This document shows, piece after piece, positions 43,010 through 54,530 of a DNA stretch of 64,000 nt; positions within the stretch are counted from its first letter, which is position 1; each line of letters begins with the position of its first letter. The stretch covers positions 58,052,391 to 58,116,390 of the forward strand of contig NC_086040.1 of the NCBI RefSeq assembly GCF_036323735.1. Direction: 5' to 3'. Made by a program: the position numbers and the translations under genes. The notes under the pieces were generated by a model, which saw only the letters and a list, made by a program, of their open reading frames with translations, was not told where the DNA came from and did no database searches. Source of the DNA: Rattus norvegicus. Lineage: Eukaryota; Chordata; Mammalia; Rodentia; Muridae.

Positions 43010-43345
43010 TTGTCTCACTCTATCTTTTAGGTTCCCGTCTGTTTCTGAGCGACGTTGGGGCAGGAACTCAGGCAGGACTCTAGAGGCAGGAAAGGAAGCA
43101 GAGACAACTTAGAAATGCTGGGTACTGGATTGGTATCTATGACCTACTCAGCTTTCTCTCCTCATACAACCCAGGGCCACCTTCATAGGGGATGACACTA
43201 CGCATAGTGGGCTAGACCCTTCCACATCAACCATTAAAAAAAAATTCCTTAAAGATATGGCCAAGTTCAATCTGATGGAGGCAATTCCTCAGCTGAGGAT
43301 CCTTCTTCCCAGGTTGAGTCAAACTGATAATAAAACTAACCAGGA
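43010..43345 (+). mobile_element. rodent repeat family B
   Basis: 'gttggggcaggaactcaggc', 'aggactctagaggcaggaaa', 'acaacccagggccaccttca' and 'gcatagtgggctagaccctt' follow family B order. Confidence 0.7.
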
Positions 43346-43349
43346 CCCC

Positions 43350-43572
43350 TGCACATCAATTCTGATTGCCACACTGTGTGCAATAGACAAGCCATTGGAA
43401 TAACCTTAGCTGTTGATCACTGGATAAATGGCTTAAAAATGTGATATACATTGATGTGATTTTCAACTATGTGTAAGAGGAAAGGGTTTTGTTCTCAGAA
43501 AAACGGAAGGAACTGTAAAATACAATATGTTAAGTGAAACAAGCCAGACTCATACAGACGATTGTGAAATTT
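43350..43572 (+). mobile_element. old L1 ORF2 3'-end fragment
   Basis: 'tgcaatagacaagccattgg', 'tggataaatggcttaaaaat', 'gtgatatacattgatgtgat' and 'gttaagtgaaacaagccaga' match the end of ORF2 in ancient L1s. It has no open frame. Confidence 0.75.
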
Positions 43573-43630
43573 AGATTTTAATAAGGGAAATAAGTGAAAG
43601 GTGGCATTTAGGAAGAGGAAGGGGAGCAGC

Positions 43631-43633
<3 letters not shown>

Positions 43634-43681
<48 letters not shown>
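43634..43681. repeat. (TG)n microsatellite
   Basis: A pure TG run of about 24 units. Confidence 0.97.
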
Positions 43682-43683
<2 letters not shown>

Positions 43684-44915
43684 GTGTAAATGGAGGTGAG
43701 TTGTGAGGATGAAGATGGCTAATGTACACTATAAACCTGTACAAGGAGTCACAGCAAGCCCACTGCCTTGTACATTTAAAGAACATCTGTATAAGAGAAC
43801 TGAATCTAAAACAATATTTTGATTAAATTGGGGGTTTATAGTTTAGAGATACCATAAATTTTATTCGTATTTTCCTTCCCACAGGTAGCTCTTGCTGTTT
43901 TGAACTTGATACTGGTGACAGGATAAGGCAATGAGCTTTGGTGTCTGTACCTCATCAATCACCCGGAATTCACTTCATTCAGTGAGGCTACCGTGGGAAG
44001 GAGGTAGTTAGAGATCTTACGGGTACACGATGTGGGAAGAATAATGCCCACCCCCACTATAGATATCCAAATATTCTCCGTCATCTCTGGTATGAATGTG
44101 ATGGCCAAAAGTAATTTTCTGAAGATTAATCCCCAGTGGAAATGTAGTTGTGAAGAATTGATTAGGTCAAGAGGGATGCGACCTACAAATAAAGATCCAT
44201 TAATTATGCTATTGTGGACAAAGGTTAAATTATGAAAGGGAGTTTGGCTCCCTCTCTTGTCTTCCTACCCCATTGGATCCCTTCTGTGGTGACAACATCC
44301 CACAAGAACTCCTTCCTCTGCCGATGGTCTCTTCATCTTGGATTATACGCTTCTGAATCAGAATCATACAGAATCTGCATCATTATAGACTAGCCAATCG
44401 GTGCCATTCTGTTTGTCCATACAAGCGTGAACATGCCTCAGAATTGTGAGCAGCTGGGTCATATGGGAAAGTGAAGCTTGCAGAGAGGACTAGGTGGTTA
44501 GTGCTGACTGAGGACAAGATGGGTTCAGGGTTAGCGTGTGTGCTCTTCGTGAAAGAACCAGCACAGAGGAAGAGTGTAGATTGGAAAGGTGCAGCTTGGG
44601 AGGGACTCAGACATCTACTGTTGACCTTGTGGGGACAAGGAGCCGTTAGGGAAGGGGAAAGATCACTAGGGTTAGCTTCAGCAACTGCTTTTGGCTAGCA
44701 GGACCCTTTTTAGAATCCTAATCTTCGAGGACGTAAAAGAAAACTGCCTGGAGTAAGTTGATGCATCAGTAACCATCAATAGTGTGTCCACTATTCCAGC
44801 GGGACCCAGGAAAAAGCCTGATCGTGGAAGATCCTTTGCCTTCAAGAGCTGGAGACTCCTCCCCGGCAACACTGGGCAACCCATCTATGTCAGTAAGAGC
44901 CTCCCACTATGTCCA
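43682..44915. other. unassigned non-coding DNA
   Basis: No gene or named repeat recognised. Confidence 0.35.
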
Positions 44916-44918
44916 GAT

Positions 44919-45126
44919 CAGTGGTTGTAACCCTTGGATTGAGACCCCTTTGGGAGCTCAAATGGCCCTTGCACAGGAGTCACATATCATATATCCTGTA
45001 CGTCAGATATTTACATTACAATTCATAACTATAGCCAAATTAAAGATTTGAATTAGCAATGAAATAATTTAACAATTGGTGTAGATGTATTAAAAGGTTA
45101 TGTTAGGAAGGTTGAAAACCACTCTG
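44919..45126 (-). mobile_element. URR1-type hAT-Charlie miniature DNA transposon
   Basis: It has inverted termini CAGTGGTTGTAACCCTT (left) and AGGTTGAAAACCACTCTG (right). The interior has 'gattgagacccctttgggag', 'cagatatttacattacaatt' and 'cataactatag', as in rodent URR1 elements. About 210 bp, non-autonomous and no coding capacity. Confidence 0.85.
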
Positions 45127-45598
45127 GTTGACTCCTCTAAAATATGCCTGTCCGTATGGACTGGAGGTACAATCCCTTTTATTCAATCAGGCAAATCCAG
45201 AAAAACCAAAACACCACCATAAGTTTATGAAGGATAAACAGCCACTGTACCCACAGTGTCAGGACTCCTGATATCTTAGACAAATGATGTTAAAATGGAA
45301 ATTACGTCACACCATGACCATCCCCCTAAATGAATAGCATAGAAGAAAAACCAGTTCCCTGGTGGTGGCACCAAGAGAAAACCCTTGTCTGAATGGTCAG
45401 CAAGGATTTTAAAGCCAGGATTCAAGCGTCGTCAATGAGAAACTTCCAAAGCAAAAGTATACACATAATCTTGTGTGAGGTAATAGAAGAAACAAGATTA
45501 AATCGAATAGGTACTCACTGAATTAAAACAAACACTAAGAGTAGGAACTAAAGGCATGTCTGGGCAAGATGAGCAATGAAGTGGAGTTTAGAGCAGGC
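45127..45598. other. unassigned non-coding DNA
   Basis: No gene or repeat recognised. Confidence 0.35.
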
Positions 45599-45599
45599 A

Positions 45600-45692
45600 G
45601 AAGGGGCTGGGAAGACAGCTCATTGCTTAGCAACACTGGTTGCTCTTGCTGAGGATCAGGGTTCAGAGGATCTGATGGATTCTTTGGTCAAA

Positions 45693-45752
<60 letters not shown>
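45600..45752 (+). mobile_element. B2-type SINE fragment running into (CA)n
   Basis: 'aggggctgggaagacagctc' and 'ggttgctcttgctgaggatc' start a B2-type body, and CA repeats from 45694 to 45751 replace the rest. Confidence 0.7.
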
Positions 45753-45782
45753 CATAGAGATAAATTTTTAAAAAAATTAAAA

Positions 45783-45925
45783 AAGGAAGGAGCCAGGTAT
45801 GCCCCTTTAATCCCAGCACTCAAAAGCAAGCTGATCTCTCTGAGTTCAAGGCCTACCTGGTTTATACAGTGAGTTTTAGGCCAGCCCTACCTACATAATG
45901 AAAACCAGTGGTGTCAAAATAAAAC
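45783..45925 (+). mobile_element. B1 SINE
   Basis: 'agccaggtatgcccctttaa', 'tcccagcactcaaaagcaag', 'gagttcaaggcctacctggt' and 'taggccagccctacctacat' form a B1 body. Confidence 0.88.
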
Positions 45926-46334
45926 AGAAAAGAGTGTTATATTTATTTCTGATAATGTAGGCAACAAAGAAATATTTCTACAGAAAAGAACTTATTGTTG
46001 AGAGAATCAGTGGGCTGGAAGGGACCCCAATTCTTTGTGTCACTAACTCCATCACAGCCTCAGCAGGAAGCAAGAATGGGTACAGCTAAAAGGAAGCAGG
46101 GCGATTATGAGTAAATCTGTGGACACGCATCAGCCCGTCAGCAACAGAAGCAGGCAGAAAAACAGATAGGATAAGATGCCTTCACCAGCCAATGTCTCTG
46201 ACTGACAGTCCCTAGTAGCACCAGGTTGTTCTTTTCCTTCAAGTACCCTGGACTTTTCAGAAACTCAGAAACCACAGAACAAAGTATGGCAAATGTCTAA
46301 GAAAGGATGTCCTGTGGGACATATTTGTTTATAC
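45926..46334. other. unassigned non-coding DNA
   Basis: No gene or repeat recognised. Confidence 0.35.
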
Positions 46335-46530
46335 AAGTTTCATGTAGCCCAGGCTGGCCTCAAACACACTATTCACCCGAGGATGATTTTGAACTCCTGG
46401 TTCTCCTCCTGGTAATGGGACTATGGGCATGTACCTCCACACCAGGCTTATGAGGTACTGTAGGTGGAGTCCAGAGCTGTGTGAGAGCCAAGTGAGCACT
46501 CTATCCACTGAGCTGCATCTCCAGCCCCTC
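46335..46530 (-). mobile_element. B1/B4 composite SINE
   Basis: 'atgtagcccaggctggcctc' (B1 complement) is followed by 'gaactcctggttctcctcct' and 'ccactgagctgcatctccag', the tRNA-like half of a B4. Confidence 0.8.
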
Positions 46531-47580
46531 GGGATGTGTTCTGCTAATACAACAAAACTAAAATAGACGTCTTCAATGAGAGACAACAGGAGTCTCCCAG
46601 TCCAAAAACGTTAAATTACACATTCACAAGTAATACAGATGTAAAGAAATAATGAAACTATGTAACAGTAAGAAAAAAAAAGAAGAAGATAGGAAAAATA
46701 CTATCAAAATATGTGAGAAATAACTATGAAGGAGTTAAATAGGAAACTGTATTTACAACACTAATTCTTATATTAGAAAGAAAGACCAGCAACCTAATTT
46801 TTATCTACACTAGAAAATAAGAAAATAATTAATTCAATGAAAAAATAATTGTTAAAAGGAACCCCAAAACACTAAAAATAAGAAATTAACAAAAAAAGAC
46901 AATGAAACACAATTAGTTTTCTTTTTTAAAGCAAAGAATTATATTTCATCGTCTCAGTTAGACCTAGATAGAAAAATATAAGGTCCTTTCTCTTTGGCGA
47001 GTTAAAAAAAAGAAAGAATTTGCCGTGTTTTAGAGTTTATGCAGAACACTGAATCTGGTCCCACAGACAAAAATTTAAAAAAAAATTCATCATTTAAACC
47101 CTTTTTAATGACAGTGTTTATCCTCAACTTATCTCTCCTATAATCTGTTTAATATCAGACAAGATTTCCAGGGTTGCCATATGGAGATTATGCAGTGTTG
47201 AAATGAAAGCACAGCATTGTATTCCCAACACAGACTCTGGTTGAGAACATCATTGTTTTTATCATGAGGAAACTAACACAAGATCCAAGCCCAGTCTCCC
47301 GAGGCGTTCTCCCATCTTAGAGCCATTTCTTCAGACAGCACTTCCCATGTGTCATATTTTGCTTCAACAATCGAAGCAGACTTGTTTGGTGCACTTTTTG
47401 GTATGCCATGCTGCTTGGGAGATCCTGGACCATCAGACATGATGAAACTTCTCGCCCACACCCCCAAACTACAGCACTGGTATCAGTGTAGAAGAAATAG
47501 GAGAGACAGAAAACAAAAAGGAAAAAAAAAACTGTTGTTGTTTGGGGAAGAGTCATATAAGTAGGCCAAGCGGACCTTGG
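46531..47580. other. A-rich unique non-coding DNA
   Basis: 46540-47110 is strongly A-rich on the plus strand. No gene recognised. Confidence 0.35.
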
Positions 47581-47581
47581 A

Positions 47582-47785
47582 CTTTTTATGTAGCCCGGGT
47601 TGGCCTTGGACTTACTATGTAGCCCAGGCTGGCAATGGACTTACTCTGTAGCCCAGGCTGGCCTTGGTTTACGATGTAGCCCAGGCTGTCTTTGGACTTA
47701 CTCTGTAGCCCAGGCTGGATTTGAACTTGTGATCTTGGCAAGTATTGAGAATATAGGTATGCACTACCACACCCAGCTTTGTCTC
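47582..47785 (-). mobile_element. B1 SINE with internal 29-bp tandem array
   Basis: The B1 complement segment 'atgtagcccaggctggcctt' plus GGACTTACT is repeated about five times at 29-, 29-, 28- and 29-bp spacing (starts at 47588, 47617, 47646, 47674, 47703). The remainder ('gcactaccacacccagctt') is a single-copy B1 end. Confidence 0.93.
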
Positions 47786-48328
47786 TGTTATTATAAGTGA
47801 CTCAGCTGTGGCCCCTCATTTGCCAGCCTCCCTCATCATCAACTACAGCATCCACAATCACCCACTAGGATAATCCCATCCTTTAACTCATCTGTTAAGG
47901 TAGGACATTACAGAACAGAGAGTCAGCAGGGTTCTCCTCCTTATTAGAACACATTTGTGTGGAGGGATTTGAGTGATTGTTTGAGTGAGCCAGTCATACC
48001 TTAACCTGGTTCTGATATTATGACCAAGACGGAAAAAAAAAAAAAAGGAAAAGAAAACAAAAGTAAAAGAGATGGGTCGAACACAGGGACTTGAACCTTA
48101 GCATTTGAGGAAATGGCTCACAGGTCTCAGGTAAATGATGGGTAGGCTTTGTGGCCCACACAGTATCCCAGTCCAGGGAGGTAGAGATAGGGCAGAATCC
48201 CAGGGCAAGATAGCTGTCAAGACTGTCATATTGGTGAACTCTGGGTTTGACTGAGGAATGCTGCTTCAATGAATAAGGTAGAAACGAAATGGATTAGTCC
48301 CTACATTATACACTGCACATGCACGTAT

Positions 48329-48329
<1 letters not shown>
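47786..48329. other. unassigned non-coding DNA
   Basis: An A-rich tract lies at 48031-48068. No gene recognised. Confidence 0.35.

Positions 48330-48381
<52 letters not shown>
48330..48381. repeat. (CA)n microsatellite
   Basis: An almost pure CA run. Confidence 0.97.
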
Positions 48382-48384
<3 letters not shown>

Positions 48385-49204
48385 AGGAACAAAACAAAAA
48401 ACCTTGGACTTAAGACATTGCCTCCACTGTATTAGCACATAGTAGAAGGTGGGGATCTAAATAAGTGTTCCTTTCCACCCCCACAAAGACCAACATACTT
48501 ATGAACCCTCAGCCCTGGATCTGTACAATCTGCTGAGGTCTCCCAGATGTTTAGTTTAGTCTCCTCGCTCTGTAATATATTCTGATGTTCTGTTTCAGGA
48601 ATCCTGAGCTGGGACTTGGCTGACTTGATCATTACTCCCAGTCTTGCATCCAAGACAACTTTCAGCTGCCATGTACTGATCCTTGGAATGCCCTGCCAAG
48701 GTACCCTGACTTGCGTTTCTTACGAGGGCATGCCATTAAGCCAGAGAAAGTGCGGCTTTCTTACTCTGCCATTTATTAGCTTAGAGTATTGGGAAATTGG
48801 CTCGAGGTTTAAACCTCACTTCCCTCATGTATAAATGAGCAGGCGAACAATTCCAGTTCATCAGCTCTACATTAGGAGTGAGTTAGAAAAACACATTCAA
48901 AACGATTAGTGCCAATGTGTTTTATGAATGATAAGCAGTATTATTTATATGATTTGTGACATTGGAAATTATGGTACATGGAACGTAACGGTTTTCATTA
49001 TCTTTGCACAGATGATGCGAGGAAAGCATCTAGGATGCAGAAATGCTTCCTTTTTTGCTTTATTTCCAAGAAGCATTTCTTTGTGCTCGAATTATTTTTT
49101 TAAAACTTACTTTCCACTCTTTCTGCCCTTAGGTGATTAGGTTAGAACAGTGTTTGGTGAGAGGGGTTATAAAACGTTGTGTTACAGAATATATCTACAA
49201 GATC
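48382..49204. other. unique non-coding DNA with candidate conserved patch
   Basis: 48850-49060 has 'aacgattagtgccaatgtgt', 'tttatgaatgataagcagta' and 'cattatctttgcacagatga'. No gene recognised. Confidence 0.35.
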
Positions 49205-51021
49205 AACTGTTGAGTTCAAATGGAGGCAGCCTCCATGGTAAGCCATGCTCCCCCTGAAGCTTTTGATATCTTTTCTTTTTTGTTTTCATTGATTTCTTCT
49301 GATGGCTAGTCTTGGTGTAAGGAACCTCCTTGGAGGAGCTTCCTCCATCAGATTGGCCTTGACTATGTCTAGGTGGCATTTCCAAGAATGTTCTCTGATG
49401 TTGGAGAGCCTGGTCTAATGTGGGCAGCACCGCCCTATTGGATATCTAGGCTCAGTTCAATGGTTGACTGTGAATATCTGCGTCTGTGTCAGTCAGGTGC
49501 TGGCAAAGCCTCTCAGAGGACAGCCACACCAGACTCCTGTTTGCAAGCATATCTCAGCATCAGCAACAGTGACTGTTTTGGTGTCTGTAGATCTCCTGAT
49601 GGCCTTTCCTTCAGCCTCTGCTCCAAATTTACTCCTGCATTAACATTAGACAGGGATAACTCTGATTTAATGAGAGATGGGTGAGTGGTCCCATCCTTAC
49701 ACTGAGGTCATGTCTATCTACTGCAGGTGGTGTCTTCAGATTCAATTTCACTGTTGTTGATGTTGTCTAATGTCATCCCTGTTCGGTCCAGGGAACCTGT
49801 TGCATCCTTAGTATCTGGGACATTCTAGAGGTTACACCATCCTCCACTGTTCCTTCTTTCTATACTCATTCTCCTCGTCCTCTGTTCTTCTCTCGTGTCT
49901 CTTCCCACATCTGATCCTACTCTCCTGTTTTTCTATTTCACTCCCCTCTCCCACACAGGGTCCTTCCTCCATGTTCCTCCCATGATAATTTTCTTCCCTC
50001 TTCTAATTGGGATTGAAGCAGTCCCTCTTTGTCCTTTCTTGTTGAGCTGCAGAGTGTATATTAGTTTACTGTGGATATTCTGAGATCTTGAGCTAATTTC
50101 CACTTACCAGTGAGTGCATGCTATTTGCATTTATTTGTGTTTGTGTTACTTCTCTCAGGATGATATTTTCTAGTTGCATCCATTTGCCTATGAATTTCAT
50201 GAAGTCATTCTTTTTAATGGCTGAGTACCACACCATTGTGTAAATGGACCCCATTATATGAATCTGTTTTTCTTTTGAGGGACATCTGGTTTCTTTCCAG
50301 CTTCTGTCTGTTATAAATAAGGCTGCTATGAATATAGTGGAGCACATGTCCTTGTTGTAGGCTGGAGCAAGTTTTGGGTATGTGCCATCGAATGGTACAG
50401 CTGGGTCCTCAGGTAGTAAAAACTATGTTCAATTCTCTCAGGAACCTCCAGCCTGGTTTCCAAAGTGGTTTTAATAGCTTGCAATTTCAACAGTGACAGA
50501 GTGTTCCTTTCTCTCCACATCCTTGCCAGAGTCTGTTGTCACCTGACTTTTTATATTAGCCACTCTGACTGGTATGAGGTAGGATCTCAGAATTGTTTTG
50601 ATTTGCTTTTCCCCAATGACTAAGGATGTTGAACATTTCTTTAGGTGCTTCTCAGCCATTCTGTATTCATCACCTGAGAATGTTTGTTTAGAACTGTAGT
50701 TCACTATTAAATAGTGTTATTTGAATCTCTGGAGGTTAGCTTATTGAGTTTTTTGTATATATTGTATATTAGTGCTCCATCAGATATAGGATTGGTAAAG
50801 ATCTTTTCCCAATGTGTTAGTTGCTGTATGGAAATAATGACAGTGTCCCTTGCCTTACAGAGACTTTGAAATTTTGTGAAGTTCCATTTTTCAATTTTTG
50901 ATCATAGAACAAAAGCCATTGGTGTTCTATTCAGGAAATTTACCTGAGTACCAATGTGTTCAAGGCTTTTCCCTGCTTTTTCATCAGTTAGTTTCAGTGT
51001 ATCTGGTTTTATTTGGAGGTC

Positions 51022-51245
51022 TTTTTTAAAATTTTTTTTATTTACTTGAGTATTTCTTATTTACATTTCGAGTGTTATTCCCTTTCCCGGTTTCTGGGCA
51101 AACATCCCCCTAGTCCCTCCCCCTCCCCTTCTTTATGGTGTTCACATCCCCTACCCTGCCCCATTGCCGCCCTCCCCCCAACAATCACTTTCACTGGGGG
51201 TTCAGTCATAGCAGGACCAAGGGCTTCCTGGTCCACTGGTGATCT
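51022..51245 (-). mobile_element. young L1 3'-UTR fragment nested in the older L1
   Basis: Reverse of 'cactggaccaggaagccctt' through GGAACCGGGAAA-type text to 'acatttcgagtgttattccc' (plus) and a T/A-rich tail, closely matching the 3' end of the 29-36 kb L1. Near-duplicate TTTATTTGGAGGTC (before) and TTTATGTGGAGGAC (after) look like its target duplication. Confidence 0.85.
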
Positions 51246-52945
51246 TTATGTGGAGGACATTAATCCACTTTTACTTGAAATTTGGACAAGGAGATAGGAA
51301 TGGATTGATTTGCATTCTTCTACATTCTGCCCTTCAGGTGAAACAGCACAATTTTTTAAAATTGCTATCTTTTTATCCACTGGATAGTTTTAGATCCTTT
51401 ATCAATTTTCAAGTGGCCGTAGCTGTGTGGGTTCATTTCTGCGTCTTCAATTCTGTTCCATTGATCTACCTGCCTATCTCAATACCAATACAATACAGTT
51501 TTTCATCACCATTGCTCTGTAATACAACTTGAGATCAGGGATGGTGATTTCCCCAAAATTCTTTTATTTTTGAGAATTGTTTTCTCTATCCTGGGATTTA
51601 TTTTGTTCCAAATAAATTTGCAAACTGCCATTTCTATGTTTGTGAAGAATTGAGTTGGAATATTGATGGGGATTGCATTGAATCTGTAGGTTGCATTTGC
51701 CAAAATGGCCATTTTTACAATATTGATTCTGCCAAAAACGAACATGGGAGATCTTTCTAATTTCTGAGATCTTCAATTTATTTCTTCAGAGACATGTGTT
51801 CCTGTCAAATATATCTTTCCCTTCTTGGATAAAGTCACACTGAGGTATTTTATATGCTTTCTGACTATTGTCAAGGGTGTCATTTCCATAATTTCTTTCT
51901 CAGCCTGTTTCTCTTTTGATAGAGGAATGCTACTGATTTGTTTGAATCAATTTTATGCTCTGCCACTTTGCTAAAGTTGTTTATCAGGTTTAGAAATTCA
52001 CTTGTGGACTTTGAAGGTCACAAAATATACTAGCACATCACCTACATATAGTGACATTTTAAATGTTTCCTTTAATATATGTTTCTCTTTACCTCCATTT
52101 GTTTTCTAACCACTCTGGCGAGGACTTCAAACACTATATTAAAAAGATAGGGAGAGAGTGGGTATACTTGTCTAGTTCCTGATTTTAGAGGGACTTCATT
52201 AAGTTTCTCTCCATTTAGTCTGATGTTGGCTACTGGTTTGCTGTATATTGCATTTACTGTGCTTCAGTATGGTCCTTGAATTTCTGATATTTCCAAGACT
52301 TTTAACATGAAGGGATAGGTTCTGTAAAATGCTTTCTCAGCATCCAATGAGATGAGTGCTTGGTTTGTTTTAATTGAATATGTTTTTATAGTGAGAGTAG
52401 TTTGATTAGTGATCAGGTTCTGTATATTGAACCATCCCTGTATCTCCAGGATGAAGCCTACTTGACCATGATGGGTCATTGTTTTGATGTGTTCTTGGAT
52501 TTGGCTTTCAAGAAATTTATTGAGAATTTTTGCAGGGAAATTCATGAATAAATTGGTCTGAAATTCTCTTTCTTTGTTGGGTCATTGTTTGCTTTAGTTA
52601 TAAGCATAACTGTGGCATCAGAGATGGAATTGTGTAGTGTTCCTTCTATTTCTCGTTTGTGGAATAGTTTGGAGAATATTGGTATTAGGTATTCTATGAA
52701 CGTCTGAGAGAATTCTGCACTGAACTCCTCTGGTCCTGGGATCTTTGGTTGGGAGACATTTAATGACTGCTTCTACTACTTTACGAGTTATGGGAGTATT
52801 TAGATGGTTTATCTGATACTGACTCAACTTTGGTAAATTGTATCTGTCTACAAAATTATCCATTTATCCCTAACTTTCCCGTTTTGTTAAGTATAGGCTT
52901 TTATAGTAGGATCTGATAATTTTTTGAATTTCCTCATTTTCTCTG

Positions 52946-52946
52946 G

Positions 52947-52988
<42 letters not shown>
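52946..52988. repeat. (AT)n microsatellite
   Basis: A pure AT run inside the decayed L1 ORF2. Confidence 0.97.
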
Positions 52989-52990
<2 letters not shown>

Positions 52991-53325
52991 CACTTCTGAT
53001 TTTTTATTTTTAATTTGAATATAAAGGATTTACCTTTTTCTCGATTTTTCAAAGAGCCAGCTAGTGGTTTTGTAGTGGTTTTGATTCTTTATATAATTCC
53101 GTTTGTTTCTACTTGGTTGATTTCAGTCCGGAGTTTGATGATTTCCTGCTGTCTAGTCTTCTTTGTGTATTTGGATTTTTATTGGTTCTGAGATTTCAGG
53201 TGTTCTGTCAAACTGCGAGTGTATCATAGTGCCTGTTTCTTTGTGGAGGCTCTCAGAGCTATGAGTTTTCCTTTAGCATTGCTTTTTTGTGTTCCCAAGT
53301 TATGCCTTCATTTTCACTAAATTCA

Positions 53326-54171
53326 AAATATATACATGTGACTTTTAATCACATAAAAGGAGTTAGGATTATATTATTAAGTTATATTTCCCCAACATCA
53401 ATTAAATACATTTATTTTTACTTGAATTAATTAAACGTGCTATAGCAGGACAAAGATTAATTTCCTTTTGTTAGGTTAAGACTAAATTTAACTTTTACAT
53501 TCTCCTGCCTATCAGAAAATCTGTATTCTTATACAAAAAGATGTGCCAGGCACAGGTCTAATTTCTAGTATAACCTGTAATTACAATCATCAGTTTTGTC
53601 AGTTTCAAGTGTTGTTCACATCATGCCTGTAAAACACAATGAACAACATGGCAGGATAACCATAAGGGCAGTGCAGTGGCATAAATAGCTTGGTGATAGC
53701 CAACAGCTCTCTAATTTTGCTTAAGTCCTGTTCAATGAACGTGGATGGTACTGGTAATTTAGCCACATATATAAGGCTATTGAAGCTGTGGTTATGGGGG
53801 AGAATGTACAGCCCCTTACTTACTTAAGCCAGTATCATACCTAACAACAATCATAGCCATGTGTCCTTACATAAAGAATTAATTACAGTCTCTGCATCAA
53901 TCATCACAGTGAAAATCACAGCCATTCAAAGTCCAGGATAGAAATTTCAAGTCCAGTCTCAGTGACTCCATCTACAAAACGTCACTTTATTCCAGGCTGA
54001 GGAACATTACAGAAGAGGGGGCAAGAAGATTGTAAGAGACTAATGTTTACTATGAGATGGTGTCCCAAAGGAGCACCAGAAATTAAACTTCTCACCAACA
54101 CGACTGCCTAAACAACTGCTAAGGGAGAGAGGGAATGGGGAAGAATTAAAGATTAGTTTTCTTTCTGTTTC
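53326..54171. other. unassigned AT-rich non-coding DNA
   Basis: It lies between the two old L1s. No gene or family recognised. Confidence 0.35.
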
Positions 54172-54530
54172 ATCTTCTTCCTCTTCCTTTTCCTTTTCTT
54201 CTCCTTCCTCTTCCTTTTCTTCTTCTCCTTCTTCTTCTCCTTCTTCTTCCCCTTCTTCTTCTCCTTCTTCTTCCCCTTCTTCTTCTTCTTCTTCTTCTTC
54301 TTCTTCTTCTTCTTCTTCTTCTTCTTCTTCTTCTTCTTCTTCTTCTTCTTCTTCTTCTTCTTCTTCTTCTTCTTCTTCTTCTATTTCTTCTTCTTCTTCT
54401 TCTTCTATTTCTTCTTCTTCTTCTTCTTCTCCTTCTCCTTCTCTCTTCTCTCTCTCTTCTCTCTCTCTGTCTCTCTCTCTCTCATTTTCTCTCTCTCTGT
54501 CTCTCTCTCATTTTCTCTCTCTCTCATTAT
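54172..54530. repeat. (TTC)n / TC-rich tract, 35 uninterrupted TTC triplets
   Basis: CCTCTTCCTTTTC-type units lead into a pure TTC run at 54277-54381 (35 triplets), then interrupted TTC/TATTTC and TC/TCTG units to 54530. It adjoins the 3' end of the minus-strand L1, exactly where that element's poly(A) tail should be. Confidence 0.96.

Larger units (their letters stand above)
49205..53325 (-). mobile_element. old 5'-truncated L1 (Lx-like), decayed
   Basis: On the minus strand the 3' UTR occupies 49205-50090 and ORF2 runs from 50093 leftward in gene order to about 53325, roughly codon 275 of the intact copy. Recognisable pieces include FMKFIGKWMQLENIILREV (50.1-50.3 kb), EYRMAEKHLKKCSTSLVIGE (50.6 kb), the HYGQVGFI-like block near 52.47 kb (HHGQVGFILEIQGWFNIQ) and ISLDAEKAFYRTYPF (52.3 kb). 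Many frameshifts and stops leave no functional product. A younger L1 3' end (51022-51245) and an AT microsatellite (52946-52988) interrupt it. The 5' truncation is the usual outcome of L1 insertion. Confidence 0.93.
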
